A stretch of DNA of 24,180 nucleotides, from NCBI GenBank assembly GCA_040758525.1, contig JBFLVQ010000059.1, forward strand, positions 1 to 24,180. The letters are read 5' to 3'. Under the pieces are notes generated by a model. The model ran no database searches. It had not been told where the DNA came from and saw only the letters and a program-made list of their open reading frames with translations. Shown one piece after another: positions 1 to 7,595 of the stretch; position 1 is the first letter of the stretch; each line of letters opens with the position of its first letter. The DNA comes from JBFLVQ01 sp040758525 (GTDB taxonomy: Bacteria > Acidobacteriota > Blastocatellia > Chloracidobacteriales > JADJPF01). The position numbers and the translations under genes were made by a program.

Positions 1-31
1 TGTACACGCCCGCTTAGCTGCGAACTCAGGA

Positions 32-43
32 TTTTACGTAAAA
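32..43. promoter_or_regulatory. 12-bp perfect palindrome upstream of the VWA gene
   Basis: TTTTACGTAAAA is a perfect palindrome lying 58 bases before the VWA start codon. Its size and position would suit a dimeric regulator's operator, but no promoter elements can be assigned around it and A+T-rich palindromes arise by chance. A weaker 5-bp hairpin (57-61 with 70-74) follows it. Confidence 0.2.
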
Positions 44-101
44 CTGTGTCGCCCTGCCGAAGTTCCGATTTCGGTAAAATTTAATAGAAAAAGGTTGAGG
101 T

Positions 102-1106
102 ATGAAGAGCGTTTTCTATTTCTACCGCGCCATTGCTCTGATGGTCGTTGGTCTACTTTGGGCTGGTCTAGCGATTGCTCAGGAACAGCCTGCTGCCAAT
201 CAATTTAAGACTAGTCAGCCTGATAATAATAGTGTGGCTGTGCCCGCTTCCGATCAAGTATTAGAAGTTAAATCTGAACTTGTGCTTATCGATGTCTCCG
301 TACAAGATAAGGACCGCAACTTCATTGCAGGACTAGGCAGGGGTAATTTCCGTGTCTTTGACGAGCAGGTTGAACAACAGATCGAGATCTTCTCTTCGGA
401 TAATGTCCCAGTCAGTTTTGGTATTGTCATTGATACTTCTGGCTCTATGCGTTTCAAACTCAAGACAGTGATCTCTGCTGCCAAGGAATTATTAGGCCGT
501 TGCCGACCTGGAGATGAGGTCTTTATTGTTGATATGAAGGACCCTCTGCGTATACGCTTTGTACAGCCCTTTACAAGCAATGTTAGTGAAGCTATCGCCA
601 AACTTGACAATATGTATTCTAGTGGCGGAACCGCACTACTCGATGGTATCTCTGCTGCTGGCCAGTATGCTGATCAACAAGCAAAAAATCGCCGCCGTGC
701 GCTTGTCGTGATGTCGGATGGTGATGAGCGCGACAGTTCTATTAAGGTTAGTGATATGATTGATCAGTTGCGAGAGTTAAATGTACAAGTTTATATGATT
801 GGGTTTCCTGAAGGGTTTGTTGATTCCAAAGGCACTTTTTTAGAATCTACGGCAGGTAAGGCCAAGGGGCTGCTCAAGAAGGTTGCAGAAGAGACAGGTG
901 GACAGGCCTTCTTCCCAGATTCACTAGACGAGGTCAGTATTATTTCTGGTAAGATCAATGAGGGTCTACGTTCTCAATATATTCTTGGTTATTATCCAAG
1001 CAACGATAAACGTGATGGTCGTTGGCACCGTTTACAGGTAAAACTTTCTGATACTAAAAAGAAGTATGCCGTGCGTACCCGCTCTGGCTACTTTGCCAGC
1101 AAATAG
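102..1106 (+). CDS. Secreted VWA-domain protein (Acidobacteria-type VWFA-related)
   Basis: This is a 334-residue protein with an N-terminal signal peptide (hydrophobic stretch about residues 9-26, likely cleaved after AIA). Residues about 53-100 form a beta-rich lead-in (ELVLIDVSVQDKDRNFI...LGRGNFRVFDE) typical of the VWFA-related domain described from Acidobacteria. The VWA fold follows: the metal-binding MIDAS motif DTSGS is at 111-115, the conserved Thr is in GGTALLDG (about 177), and MSDGDE is at 204-209. The intact MIDAS suggests metal-dependent binding of a protein ligand outside the cytoplasm. AAGGTTGAGG just upstream serves as the ribosome-binding site. The next gene starts 5 bases after the stop, so the two are probably co-transcribed. 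The family is clear; the cellular role is not known. Confidence 0.85.
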   Translation: MKSVFYFYRAIALMVVGLLWAGLAIAQEQPAANQFKTSQPDNNSVAVPASDQVLEVKSELVLIDVSVQDKDRNFIAGLGRGNFRVFDEQVEQQIEIFSSDNVPVSFGIVIDTSGSMRFKLKTVISAAKELLGRCRPGDEVFIVDMKDPLRIRFVQPFTSNVSEAIAKLDNMYSSGGTALLDGISAAGQYADQQAKNRRRALVVMSDGDERDSSIKVSDMIDQLRELNVQVYMIGFPEGFVDSKGTFLESTAGKAKGLLKKVAEETGGQAFFPDSLDEVSIISGKINEGLRSQYILGYYPSNDKRDGRWHRLQVKLSDTKKKYAVRTRSGYFASK

Positions 1107-1111
1107 TTTTT

Positions 1112-2515
1112 ATGGCTAAAAAAGGCAATATCCTCGTTATTGATGATGAAGAGATAATGCGCGATGTGCTAGAGAGCCTATTAACACAGGAGGGCTATCG
1201 GGTAGAGTTGACTAAAACTGGCGAGGAAGGCCTAGAACGTTATCAGCAGAGACCCTTTGATGTTGTATTACTAGATGTTTCAATGCCTGGTATTGGTGGT
1301 ATTAAAACATTAGAGGGCTTACTGCGTATTGATCCTGAAGCAGTGATCATAATGATCACTGCTTATGCTACTTTTGAGACGGCTGTATCGGCCTGGGAGC
1401 GGGGCGCCTTTAGCTGTATACGCAAGCCATTTGAGAATGATCATATCTTACGCACAATTGCCGCTGCGATTGCACGTCGGCGTAAGGATGAGGAGCGACG
1501 CGAGCTTAAAAAGACACTTCGGCGGGTTTCACAAAAGAGCGAGATTATTGCACGTAGTAAGAAGATGCAGGATGTGCTTGAGCAGATCGAGCAAGTTGCA
1601 CCGGCACGCACCACTGTGTTGATACAGGGCGAATCGGGTACTGGTAAAGAGTTAGTAGCGCGTGCGATCCATTTTGCCAGCCCACGTTCTGAACATGGCC
1701 AATTTGTTACTGTCAATTGTGGCAATATTCCTACTGAGCTTTTGGAATCAGAACTCTTTGGTCATATGCGGGGCGCTTTTACCGGTGCTGTAATGGCTAA
1801 AAAGGGCCTCTTTGAGCTTGCTGATAGCGGTTCGATCTTTCTTGATGAGATCGGCAATATTTCACTTGAGACACAGACAAAGCTACTCAGAGTCATTCAA
1901 GAGCGCGAGTTCCTTCCACTTGGTGATACTACTACACGCAAAGTAGATGTGCGTATTATTGCTGCTACCAATGTTGATCTACGGCAAGCGGTTGCAGAAG
2001 GGCGTTTTCGTGAAGATCTCTATTATCGTCTCAATGTAATCACAATCGATCTACCGCCACTACGAGAACGGCCTGAGGATATCTTGCCACTTGCACAGCA
2101 TTTTATATACAAATTTAACCTAGAAAATAATCGTACTATCAGTAATGAACTCAAGCCTGAAGTACTTTCTGCGTTAGAAGCATACTACTGGCCCGGCAAT
2201 GTGCGTGAGTTGGAAAATCTTATTGAGCGCGCTGTGGTGCTAACACGTAGTCAATCGATCGAGCGTGAATATCTGCGTGAAGAGGTTCTCAATCCCCAAT
2301 TGTCTATTACTAACAATGGTGGTCGTGGCTATGTAGGTCAGATCGATCTTCTACATGGTATATCATTCTATGATGAGGTAGCGCGTTTCGAAGTATCGCT
2401 GATTAAGAAAGCGCTAGAGCAGACCAGTGGTCACCAGAGCCGTGCCGCTAAACTACTTGGTCTTAATGCCACGACACTCAACAGTAAGATCAAAGCTTAC
2501 AATATAAAGTTGTGA
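1112..2515 (+). CDS. NtrC-family sigma-54-dependent response regulator
   Basis: This 467-residue protein has the full NtrC layout. The receiver domain spans residues 1-120, with acidic pair D11/D12, phospho-acceptor D55 (LLDVSMPG), T83 and K105. The AAA+ domain spans about 150-385, with Walker A GESGTGKE (173-180), the sigma-54 contact loop GAFTGA (221-226), Walker B IFLDEIG and the arginine-finger region. A Fis-type helix-turn-helix closes the protein (about 438-462, SGHQSRAAKLLGLNATTL). It should activate sigma-54 promoters after phosphorylation. No histidine kinase is next to it. Instead it directly follows the secreted VWA gene and has no clear Shine-Dalgarno of its own, which suggests translational coupling. 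Family assignment is secure; target genes are unknown. Confidence 0.95.
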   Translation: MAKKGNILVIDDEEIMRDVLESLLTQEGYRVELTKTGEEGLERYQQRPFDVVLLDVSMPGIGGIKTLEGLLRIDPEAVIIMITAYATFETAVSAWERGAFSCIRKPFENDHILRTIAAAIARRRKDEERRELKKTLRRVSQKSEIIARSKKMQDVLEQIEQVAPARTTVLIQGESGTGKELVARAIHFASPRSEHGQFVTVNCGNIPTELLESELFGHMRGAFTGAVMAKKGLFELADSGSIFLDEIGNISLETQTKLLRVIQEREFLPLGDTTTRKVDVRIIAATNVDLRQAVAEGRFREDLYYRLNVITIDLPPLRERPEDILPLAQHFIYKFNLENNRTISNELKPEVLSALEAYYWPGNVRELENLIERAVVLTRSQSIEREYLREEVLNPQLSITNNGGRGYVGQIDLLHGISFYDEVARFEVSLIKKALEQTSGHQSRAAKLLGLNATTLNSKIKAYNIKL

Positions 2516-2536
2516 GTCGGTGATAGCCAGCTCGCT

Positions 2537-2731
2537 TCAATAGTTGCGGCGGCGGGTTTGGCGGCGACGGCGACGCGCCTGTTGCGATTTTAGCCGTTTA
2601 CGTTCGCCTGGCTTGAGGTAGAAGGTATGTTTCTTGGTGTCGCTGATAATGCCCTCACGTTGTACTTTATTCTTAAAACGCCGTAACGCGTTCTCGATCG
2701 ATTCGCCAACATTAAGCTCAATACTTGCCAC
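2537..2731 (-). CDS. rpsU: 30S ribosomal protein S21
   Basis: This 64-residue basic protein binds 16S rRNA in the small ribosomal subunit. The sequence (SIELNVGESIENALRRFKNK..., KHTFYLKPGERKR, and an Arg-rich tail RRRRRQTRRRNY) is characteristic of bS21, and the length is normal. The frame stays open for 84 more codons upstream to an ATG at 2983. I chose the GTG at 2729-2731 because it begins the conserved domain, has AGGAG five bases upstream, and the upstream translation does not resemble S21. The gene converges with the response regulator, with only 21 bases between stop codons and no visible intrinsic terminator. Confidence 0.93.
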   Translation of the reverse strand: MASIELNVGESIENALRRFKNKVQREGIISDTKKHTFYLKPGERKRLKSQQARRRRRQTRRRNY

Positions 2732-3001
2732 AATCTCTCCTAAATAAAAAATAGTGTCTGAGTGCCAGTAATGTGGGGTCACACAGAAGGAGTGCTTTAT
2801 CAAGACCGGCAGTAACAGACTTAAAAAGTCGAGAAGTCCGTCAAAAAACTGATGGTTAATAATACTGGAAGCCCGGTCTGGTCGCAACCCAGTTCGGCCA
2901 GGCCGTCTGTCAGAGATAATATTGGTGCAGTCCGATAATCCAGCTTGCATTTTCTTTGCCAATGGCACTAATCTTGTCGCCAAATTAACATGGAGTAAGT
3001 T

Positions 3002-3451
3002 ATGTCATCAGAGGAAGAGCTGATCATTTATCGGCGCTCAATGCGCATACCATATCGATGGGCAGCCGGCATGACGGCAACACGATTTTATCGCGAGATT
3101 GCCGAGAGCAAAAAGATCTATGGAACACGCTGTTCCAACTGCGCGCGGGTACTAATGCCAGCACGTAAGAGCTGCAGTCGTTGTTTTCGTGATATAGATG
3201 AATGGGTAGAGGTTGGTCCTAATGGTACTGTGCAGAGCTTTACCGTGATTCATTATCAAGAACCTATCCACCCGCTGCCTGTTCCGCTTGTCTATGCATT
3301 AATCCAGCTTGATTGTGCCGACACAGCATTTGTCCATATTATTAGGGGAATAGAGGCAAGTGCAGTTCGTACTGGCATGCGAGTAACAGCAGTCTTTGCC
3401 GAGCAACCGACTGGCCAGATTACTGATATACAATATTTCAAACCTCTTTGA
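3002..3451 (+). CDS. DUF35 zinc-ribbon/OB-fold protein (first copy)
   Basis: This 149-residue protein is of the DUF35 (acyl-CoA-associated OB-fold) type. An N-terminal helix (about 20-40) is followed by a rubredoxin-like zinc ribbon with C44-x2-C47 and C58-x2-C61. The OB-fold part begins at VEVGPNGTVQSFTVI (about 69-83). Known DUF35 proteins (ChsH2, BbsA, the archaeal thiolase/HMG-CoA synthase bridging protein) bind a thiolase-fold partner and channel acyl-CoA. The thiolase-fold gene starting 18 bases downstream is the natural partner. TGGAG lies six bases before the ATG. It is the first of four closely packed genes; the fourth is another DUF35 protein of the same design. Confidence 0.85.
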   Translation: MSSEEELIIYRRSMRIPYRWAAGMTATRFYREIAESKKIYGTRCSNCARVLMPARKSCSRCFRDIDEWVEVGPNGTVQSFTVIHYQEPIHPLPVPLVYALIQLDCADTAFVHIIRGIEASAVRTGMRVTAVFAEQPTGQITDIQYFKPL

Positions 3452-3469
3452 ATCTGAGGAGGAAATTCT

Positions 3470-4615
3470 ATGGATCGTGTTGCGATTGTTGGAGTCGCAC
3501 AGACAAAATTTGAAGCCGAGAAAATAGATAAAAACTATGCCGAGCTTGCTTATGAAGTAGTGCAATCACTCTTTGCCCAAACCAATGCTGATTATCATGA
3601 CATAGATAACATTGTGACAGCCTCTTCCGATTTTTGGGATGGTCGTACGATCTCGAATATGGCTGTGCAAGACGCCGTAGGAGGTTGGATGAGATCAGAG
3701 ACAAAAGTCTCATCCGATGGCACACTCGCGGTACTCTATGGAATGATGCGTATACTTTCAGGTTCTTTTGGCACAGCCTTAGTAGTCGCACATAGCAAAG
3801 GCTCAGAAGGTAATAACAGCCTGCTTGGTAACGCTGTCTTCGATCCTATTTATCAACGCCAGCTTGGTATTGATCTAACCGCCGCCAATGCTATGCAAGC
3901 ACGTGCCTATATGGAGCGATATCAGGTAAATGAGGCCGATTTAGCCGAAGTAGTTGTAAAAAATCTTGCTAATGCTTGCCATAACCCTTATGCACAACGC
4001 GCCCTCAATATCAGTGTTGAGGAAGTGCTGAAATCTAAGCCAGTCGCTGAACCACTCAAAGAGCTTGATATTGCGCCTGTCTCTGATGGTGCTTGCGCAC
4101 TATTGTTAGCACATGAAGATCTAGTATCGCGCTTTACTGATAAACCAGTATGGTTAACTGGTGTAGGCCACTGTCAGGATCACTATTATCTGGGCGATCG
4201 TGATCTCACTACTTCAGTCTCATTACAACGTGCTGCTGAAAAGGCTTATCGTATGGCTGGTATCAATGATCCCAATCGTGATCTAGATGTTGTTGAGTTA
4301 TATGAAGCAGCAAGTTATCAAGAGTTGATGTGGACAGAACTATTGGGATTGGCTGAGCGTGGTAAAGGAGTAGAGTTAATCCGTAAAGGTGCTTCTCGTA
4401 TCGGTGGCAATCTACCTGTTAATCCATCCGGAGGCGTGTTGGGCGCACATGCAATGATTGTTGCAGGACTAGTACGAGTTGCTGAAGCAGCATTACAATT
4501 GCGTGGCGAAGCAGGCGAACACCAAGTAGAAGGTGCAAAGCGAGCGCTTGCACATGGCACGATCGGCTCTTGTGGGCAGACACATTGTGTGTGGATACTG
4601 TCGAACAACTTATAG
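3470..4615 (+). CDS. Thiolase-fold protein, SCP-x/Ltp2-like, atypical active site (A)
   Basis: This 381-residue protein spans a whole thiolase fold. It starts MDRVAIVGVAQTKF, has the family motif PVSDGACALLLA (about 203-213), VVELYEAASYQE (274-285), and the C-terminal VNPSGGVLGAH (317-327). The nucleophilic Cys expected in the N-terminal half is absent: the loop reads KVSSDGTLAV (79-88), with Ser at the aligned site. The usual GHPxGASG loop is degenerate (GAHAMIVAG), and no typical C-terminal CxGGGxG loop is seen. Tyr278 occupies the position of the His in the HDAF motif of SCP-x thiolases. This resembles the retro-aldolase Ltp2 more than a true thiolase. GAGGAGGA precedes the start. Substrate unknown. 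Confidence 0.8.
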   Translation: MDRVAIVGVAQTKFEAEKIDKNYAELAYEVVQSLFAQTNADYHDIDNIVTASSDFWDGRTISNMAVQDAVGGWMRSETKVSSDGTLAVLYGMMRILSGSFGTALVVAHSKGSEGNNSLLGNAVFDPIYQRQLGIDLTAANAMQARAYMERYQVNEADLAEVVVKNLANACHNPYAQRALNISVEEVLKSKPVAEPLKELDIAPVSDGACALLLAHEDLVSRFTDKPVWLTGVGHCQDHYYLGDRDLTTSVSLQRAAEKAYRMAGINDPNRDLDVVELYEAASYQELMWTELLGLAERGKGVELIRKGASRIGGNLPVNPSGGVLGAHAMIVAGLVRVAEAALQLRGEAGEHQVEGAKRALAHGTIGSCGQTHCVWILSNNL

Positions 4616-4623
4616 AGGAGCTT

Positions 4624-5793
4624 ATGAGTGAAAAAGTAGCGATAATTGCCAGTGGACAGACCAACCATTGCTCAAAGCGATCGGATGTGAATATTCCTGA
4701 GATGATCAAAGAGGCCGTTGATCGTGCTCTCTTACAGGCTGGTATTACTCTTGATGATATAGATGCTGTTGTGATCGGTAATATGGAGCATTTTGAAGGT
4801 ATCAACCTTTCCGATATGTGGGCTGCCGAAGGTGCAGGCTCAGTGCTCAAACCAGCAATGAAGATTGCTACTGGTGGTACAACAGGCGCATCGGTGGGTG
4901 CTTGTGCTTACTACCATTGTGCTTCAGGTCTCTTTGATACAGTGCTAGCAATCGGTTGGGAAAAACTTTCTGAGGGTGATACTACTGGCGGCATCATCAC
5001 TGCCTTTGATCCAATTGTCGAGCGTATGACATTAGCTGGCGCCGTAGGTGGACTTGCTATTGAAGCCACACAATATATAAAAACCTACAATGTACCAGAA
5101 GAGACCATTGCGCTTGCTGCCGTACGTGCACGCAAGAACGCACAGAAGAATCCTCATGCACATCTAAAATTGGAGTTAACTGTACAGCAGGTATTAGAGT
5201 CACCCTATATTGCTTATCCGATTCATTACTTAGATATGTGCCCTACTTCAGATGGTGCTTGTGCTGTGATAATGGCTAGTGAGAAGCGTGCTAAACAACT
5301 CTGCACACGACCAGCGTGGATTAAAGCAGTTGTCTGTCGACATAATCATGCTTGGATTGGTGATGTCTTTTTTGATGATTATACTGTCGAACATCAGAGC
5401 ACATTGGCATCAGCCGCGATCGAGGCTTATCGTATTGCCGGTATTAATGATCCTTTGCATGAACTCGATGTGATTGAGTTTTACGATCCCGCTAGCTACA
5501 CATTAGTAGCCTGGCTCGAATATTTACAGCTTTGTCCGCGTGGTCAGGGGCGCCGTCTGGTAGAAGAGGGTGTAACAGCAATGCAGGGAGATCTACCTGT
5601 CAATCCTTCTGGTGGCGTAGTCTCAACCAATCCAATTGGTGCAACAGCACTGATACGTCTTGCTGAGGCATCCTTGCAGTTACAAGGTCGGGCAGGCGAG
5701 CGACAAGTTGATGGAGTGCGTACTGCGCTCTCTACTGGCTTTGGTGGATCATACTGGAATGAGGTCTTCATTCTTTCCGAAAAGGCGGATTAA
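4624..5793 (+). CDS. Thiolase-fold protein, SCP-x/Ltp2-like, atypical active site (B)
   Basis: This 389-residue thiolase-fold protein starts at the ATG at 4624, which follows AGAGGAG and begins the domain (MSEKVAIIASGQT). An in-frame ATG at 4570 lies inside the previous gene and is unlikely. The domain motifs are TSDGACAVIMA (208-218), VIEFYDPASYT (283-293) and VNPSGGVVSTNPIGATAL (326-343). The normal Cys nucleophile is missing (ATGGTTGASVGA, 82-93), and the catalytic His of GHPxGA is replaced by Asn336. Only 8 bases separate it from thiolase A and 2 from the next gene, so the four proteins are probably made together. It is diverged from A, so a heteromeric thiolase-fold pair is plausible. 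Reaction unknown. Confidence 0.8.
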   Translation: MSEKVAIIASGQTNHCSKRSDVNIPEMIKEAVDRALLQAGITLDDIDAVVIGNMEHFEGINLSDMWAAEGAGSVLKPAMKIATGGTTGASVGACAYYHCASGLFDTVLAIGWEKLSEGDTTGGIITAFDPIVERMTLAGAVGGLAIEATQYIKTYNVPEETIALAAVRARKNAQKNPHAHLKLELTVQQVLESPYIAYPIHYLDMCPTSDGACAVIMASEKRAKQLCTRPAWIKAVVCRHNHAWIGDVFFDDYTVEHQSTLASAAIEAYRIAGINDPLHELDVIEFYDPASYTLVAWLEYLQLCPRGQGRRLVEEGVTAMQGDLPVNPSGGVVSTNPIGATALIRLAEASLQLQGRAGERQVDGVRTALSTGFGGSYWNEVFILSEKAD

Positions 5794-5795
5794 TT

Positions 5796-6272
5796 ATGGA
5801 AAAACCGAAAGAGAAACCACTATATATCTCAATGCAGACTAATCTTCCTTTTGCCTATTCGGCAGGCCGTGCGCTTAGTCGCTTCCTTGTTGCACTAAGG
5901 GATGAGGCGAAGATACTTGCTTCTCGTTGCCATAATTGTTCGCTGGTTTTTGTGCCTCCACGCCACTTTTGCCATACTTGCCATAAGGTAATGAATGACT
6001 TGGTTGAAGTGGGGCCAGGCGGTATGCTGCAGACCTTCTCGGTGATCAATTTTGGCTTTATCGATCCATTTACTGGAATCGAGCGGCCTGTACCTTATGG
6101 TTATGGCATTATCAAGCTTGATGGTTGTACCAATCTGTTGCCTCATTTTCTCGATCTAGGCGATGCACAAAAGCTTGCTCTTGGTCAGCGTGTAGAGGCA
6201 GTCTTTGAACCACCTGAGAAACGTAGTGGTGCGCTTACTGACATCAAGCATTTCCACGTGATAACTGATTAA
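5796..6272 (+). CDS. DUF35 zinc-ribbon/OB-fold protein (second copy)
   Basis: This 158-residue DUF35 protein is built like the first one: helix (about 24-42), zinc ribbon C45-x2-C48 and C59-x2-C62, then the OB-fold part VEVGPGGMLQTFSVI (70-84) and a C-terminal strand LTDIKHFHV that parallels ITDIQYFK in the other copy. It begins two bases after the stop of thiolase B, so translational coupling is likely. It is the expected partner of thiolase B, giving the operon a mirrored order. Both copies keep all four zinc-ligand cysteines, in contrast to the altered active sites of the two thiolase-fold proteins. Confidence 0.85.
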   Translation: MEKPKEKPLYISMQTNLPFAYSAGRALSRFLVALRDEAKILASRCHNCSLVFVPPRHFCHTCHKVMNDLVEVGPGGMLQTFSVINFGFIDPFTGIERPVPYGYGIIKLDGCTNLLPHFLDLGDAQKLALGQRVEAVFEPPEKRSGALTDIKHFHVITD

Positions 6273-6376
6273 GTATACCAACATAAGGAATACAATAAGG
6301 CGCGAAAATTCTCTCTATAGTTGTTCGCTGTTCTTTGTGGTAATAGACGGGTGGCCAATTTTGGGGTGTTCAACCG

Positions 6377-6811
6377 CTATTTTTTGAACAGGTCATCAAA
6401 GGCTTTGCGTGCACTAGAGACATTTGCTTCCTTTTTTGTTTCGCGAGGTTGTTGTTTTTCCACAGCGATCTTAGGTGTAAACTGCATACACATGTTACGG
6501 TCTGCCTTCTTTGCGATACGTGACTCGATTGGCTTCTGACATTCAAAGCGTGCTCCTGGATCAAAGTAGCGGCAATTCTTACAGGAGTGCAGATCGGCGC
6601 CACATTTTTTACATTGATCAGTAAAGGTGATCTCGCCAATATTCTCGATAGCAGCAGAGCAATTGGCGCAGCGCATTATTTCCATAAAGCGAGTCTCGAT
6701 ACGTGGAGAGGGACGCGGACCATAACCTGGCTCGCTCTTAGCGCGTTCCTTAGTCTTAGGTTGATCTTTCGCTTCGTCTTGATAACCTTTTTGACGATAT
6801 TTGCGTTCCAT
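6377..6811 (-). CDS. Small eight-cysteine zinc-ribbon-like protein, function unknown
   Basis: This 144-residue soluble protein has a charged, probably disordered N-terminus (1-40). Its Cys-rich core contains C48-x2-C51 and C67-x2-C70 (one zinc ribbon), C77-x2-C80, and then single C91 and C108 (possible second metal site: CKNCRYFD...C...C). The C-terminus is basic and again low in structure. No catalytic motif is visible, and the pattern suggests a structural zinc protein or an iron-sulfur protein. AGGAG lies nine bases before the ATG. It converges with the DUF35/thiolase operon and stands alone. I do not recognise a named family. Confidence 0.7.
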   Translation of the reverse strand: MERKYRQKGYQDEAKDQPKTKERAKSEPGYGPRPSPRIETRFMEIMRCANCSAAIENIGEITFTDQCKKCGADLHSCKNCRYFDPGARFECQKPIESRIAKKADRNMCMQFTPKIAVEKQQPRETKKEANVSSARKAFDDLFKK

Positions 6812-7184
6812 GGTGTACTTCTCCTAGCTGGTTGCGGCAAAATCGATACGAGAAAACCCGAGGTTCTAGTGAGGGCAATTTCGCTTACGCAGTGTAACAT
6901 CATGTCGTGGTCAACAGCTAGCTTTTTCCCACGATTTGTAGAAGGAATTTCTTACTCCATTGTTTGTAATAATTCTCGTAGCGACACGGCTTTTGCAGAC
7001 ACTTTGTGCATACATTAATTGCACCATTGTATCAATGTTCTGCTCATAAGTCTCAGATTATAGTTAAAGAAACTGACCAGGTCACTGGTTAACATGCTCT
7101 TACCAGTGACCTGCTGCGAGAGAACTAGACCTTATTCCTCTTTAAGAGTGACACACTCATTGACTAAACAACATCTTTTTAGGA
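6812..7184. other. Gene-free stretch with one stem-loop
   Basis: About 370 bases without a convincing gene on either strand. It should hold the minus-strand promoter of the eight-cysteine gene. A TGTTACACT extended -10-like sequence (minus strand, 6891-6899) is the best guess but has no matching -35. A perfect 12-bp stem-loop (7078-7113) sits near the end of the FtsB-like gene. Nothing else stands out. Confidence 0.4.
7078..7113 (-). terminator. Stem-loop after the FtsB-like gene, candidate terminator
   Basis: CAGGTCACTGGT (7078-7089) and ACCAGTGACCTG (7102-7113) form a perfect 12-bp stem with a 12-base loop. On the minus strand it lies about 70 bases past the stop of the FtsB-like gene and is followed by a moderately U-rich stretch (GTCAGTTTCTTTAACT). 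This fits a terminator for the phosphomutase/FtsB-like pair. The U tract is imperfect and the loop is large, so an operator-like dyad is the alternative. Confidence 0.45.
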
Positions 7185-7595
7185 TTAACGTTCAGGACAG
7201 GTATTAGCCTGTGGTTTAGTTGTGGGAGCAGTGGGATGAGATTCAATCAATATCACCGCCTCGTCTGCTGCGACCATGCCTGCTCTACGCGCCAGTGTCT
7301 CGATAGTGCGAGGATCTTTTTCCACTGCCTCCAATTGCTGAGTCAGTCGCACATTTTCCATCTCTAAGCGCTTGACTTCGCGGGCAAGTTGTTGATGCTC
7401 GCTAGTGGCAGCACCCAATTCCGCATGGGTATGCACTGTTAGTGAATAACAGAGTCCCGTGGCTGCCAGTAAGATCATACTCACCCACACATAAGCGGGT
7501 AGATGTAACATACTGGCGAGTTGTTGCCAATAAGCGAGCTCATAGATTGTCGGTTTAAAATCATTGACCGAGGATGAATTTACGACCCGATTCAA
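7185..7595 (-). CDS. FtsB/DivIC-like membrane coiled-coil protein (septum formation initiator family)
   Basis: A short N-terminus leads into one transmembrane helix (about residues 33-53 from the chosen start), then a coiled coil (about 57-92, with EVKRLEMENVRLTQQLEAVE) and the DPRTIETLARRAGMV motif (94-108). This is the layout of FtsB/DivIC proteins of the divisome. The start is uncertain. I chose TTG at 7593-7595 because GGAGG lies six bases upstream, giving 136 residues and a 35-base overlap with the phosphomutase gene. An ATG at 7634 gives 149 residues but has no ribosome-binding site; an ATG at 7511 begins just before the membrane helix. Position after a sugar-phosphate mutase suggests an envelope role. 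Confidence 0.7.
   Translation of the reverse strand: MNRVVNSSSVNDFKPTIYELAYWQQLASMLHLPAYVWVSMILLAATGLCYSLTVHTHAELGAATSEHQQLAREVKRLEMENVRLTQQLEAVEKDPRTIETLARRAGMVAADEAVILIESHPTAPTTKPQANTCPER

Noticed and set aside
2963..2978. Sigma-54-like TGGCAC-N5-TTGTC before the DUF35/thiolase operon
   Set aside because: The -12 GC is replaced by GT, and the implied transcript start would fall almost on the ribosome-binding site at 2991.
2732..2983. 84-codon in-frame upstream extension of rpsU
   Set aside because: It does not resemble S21, and a GTG with AGGAG begins exactly at the conserved domain.
4570..4623. Longer start for thiolase-fold protein B
   Set aside because: It lies inside the previous gene and has no ribosome-binding site; the ATG at 4624 follows AGAGGAG and begins the domain.
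6587..7018. 143-codon open frame on the + strand opposite the eight-cysteine gene
   Set aside because: Composition is not protein-like (shadow of the opposite gene plus intergenic DNA), and the minus-strand frame has ordered C-x2-C pairs and a good ribosome-binding site.
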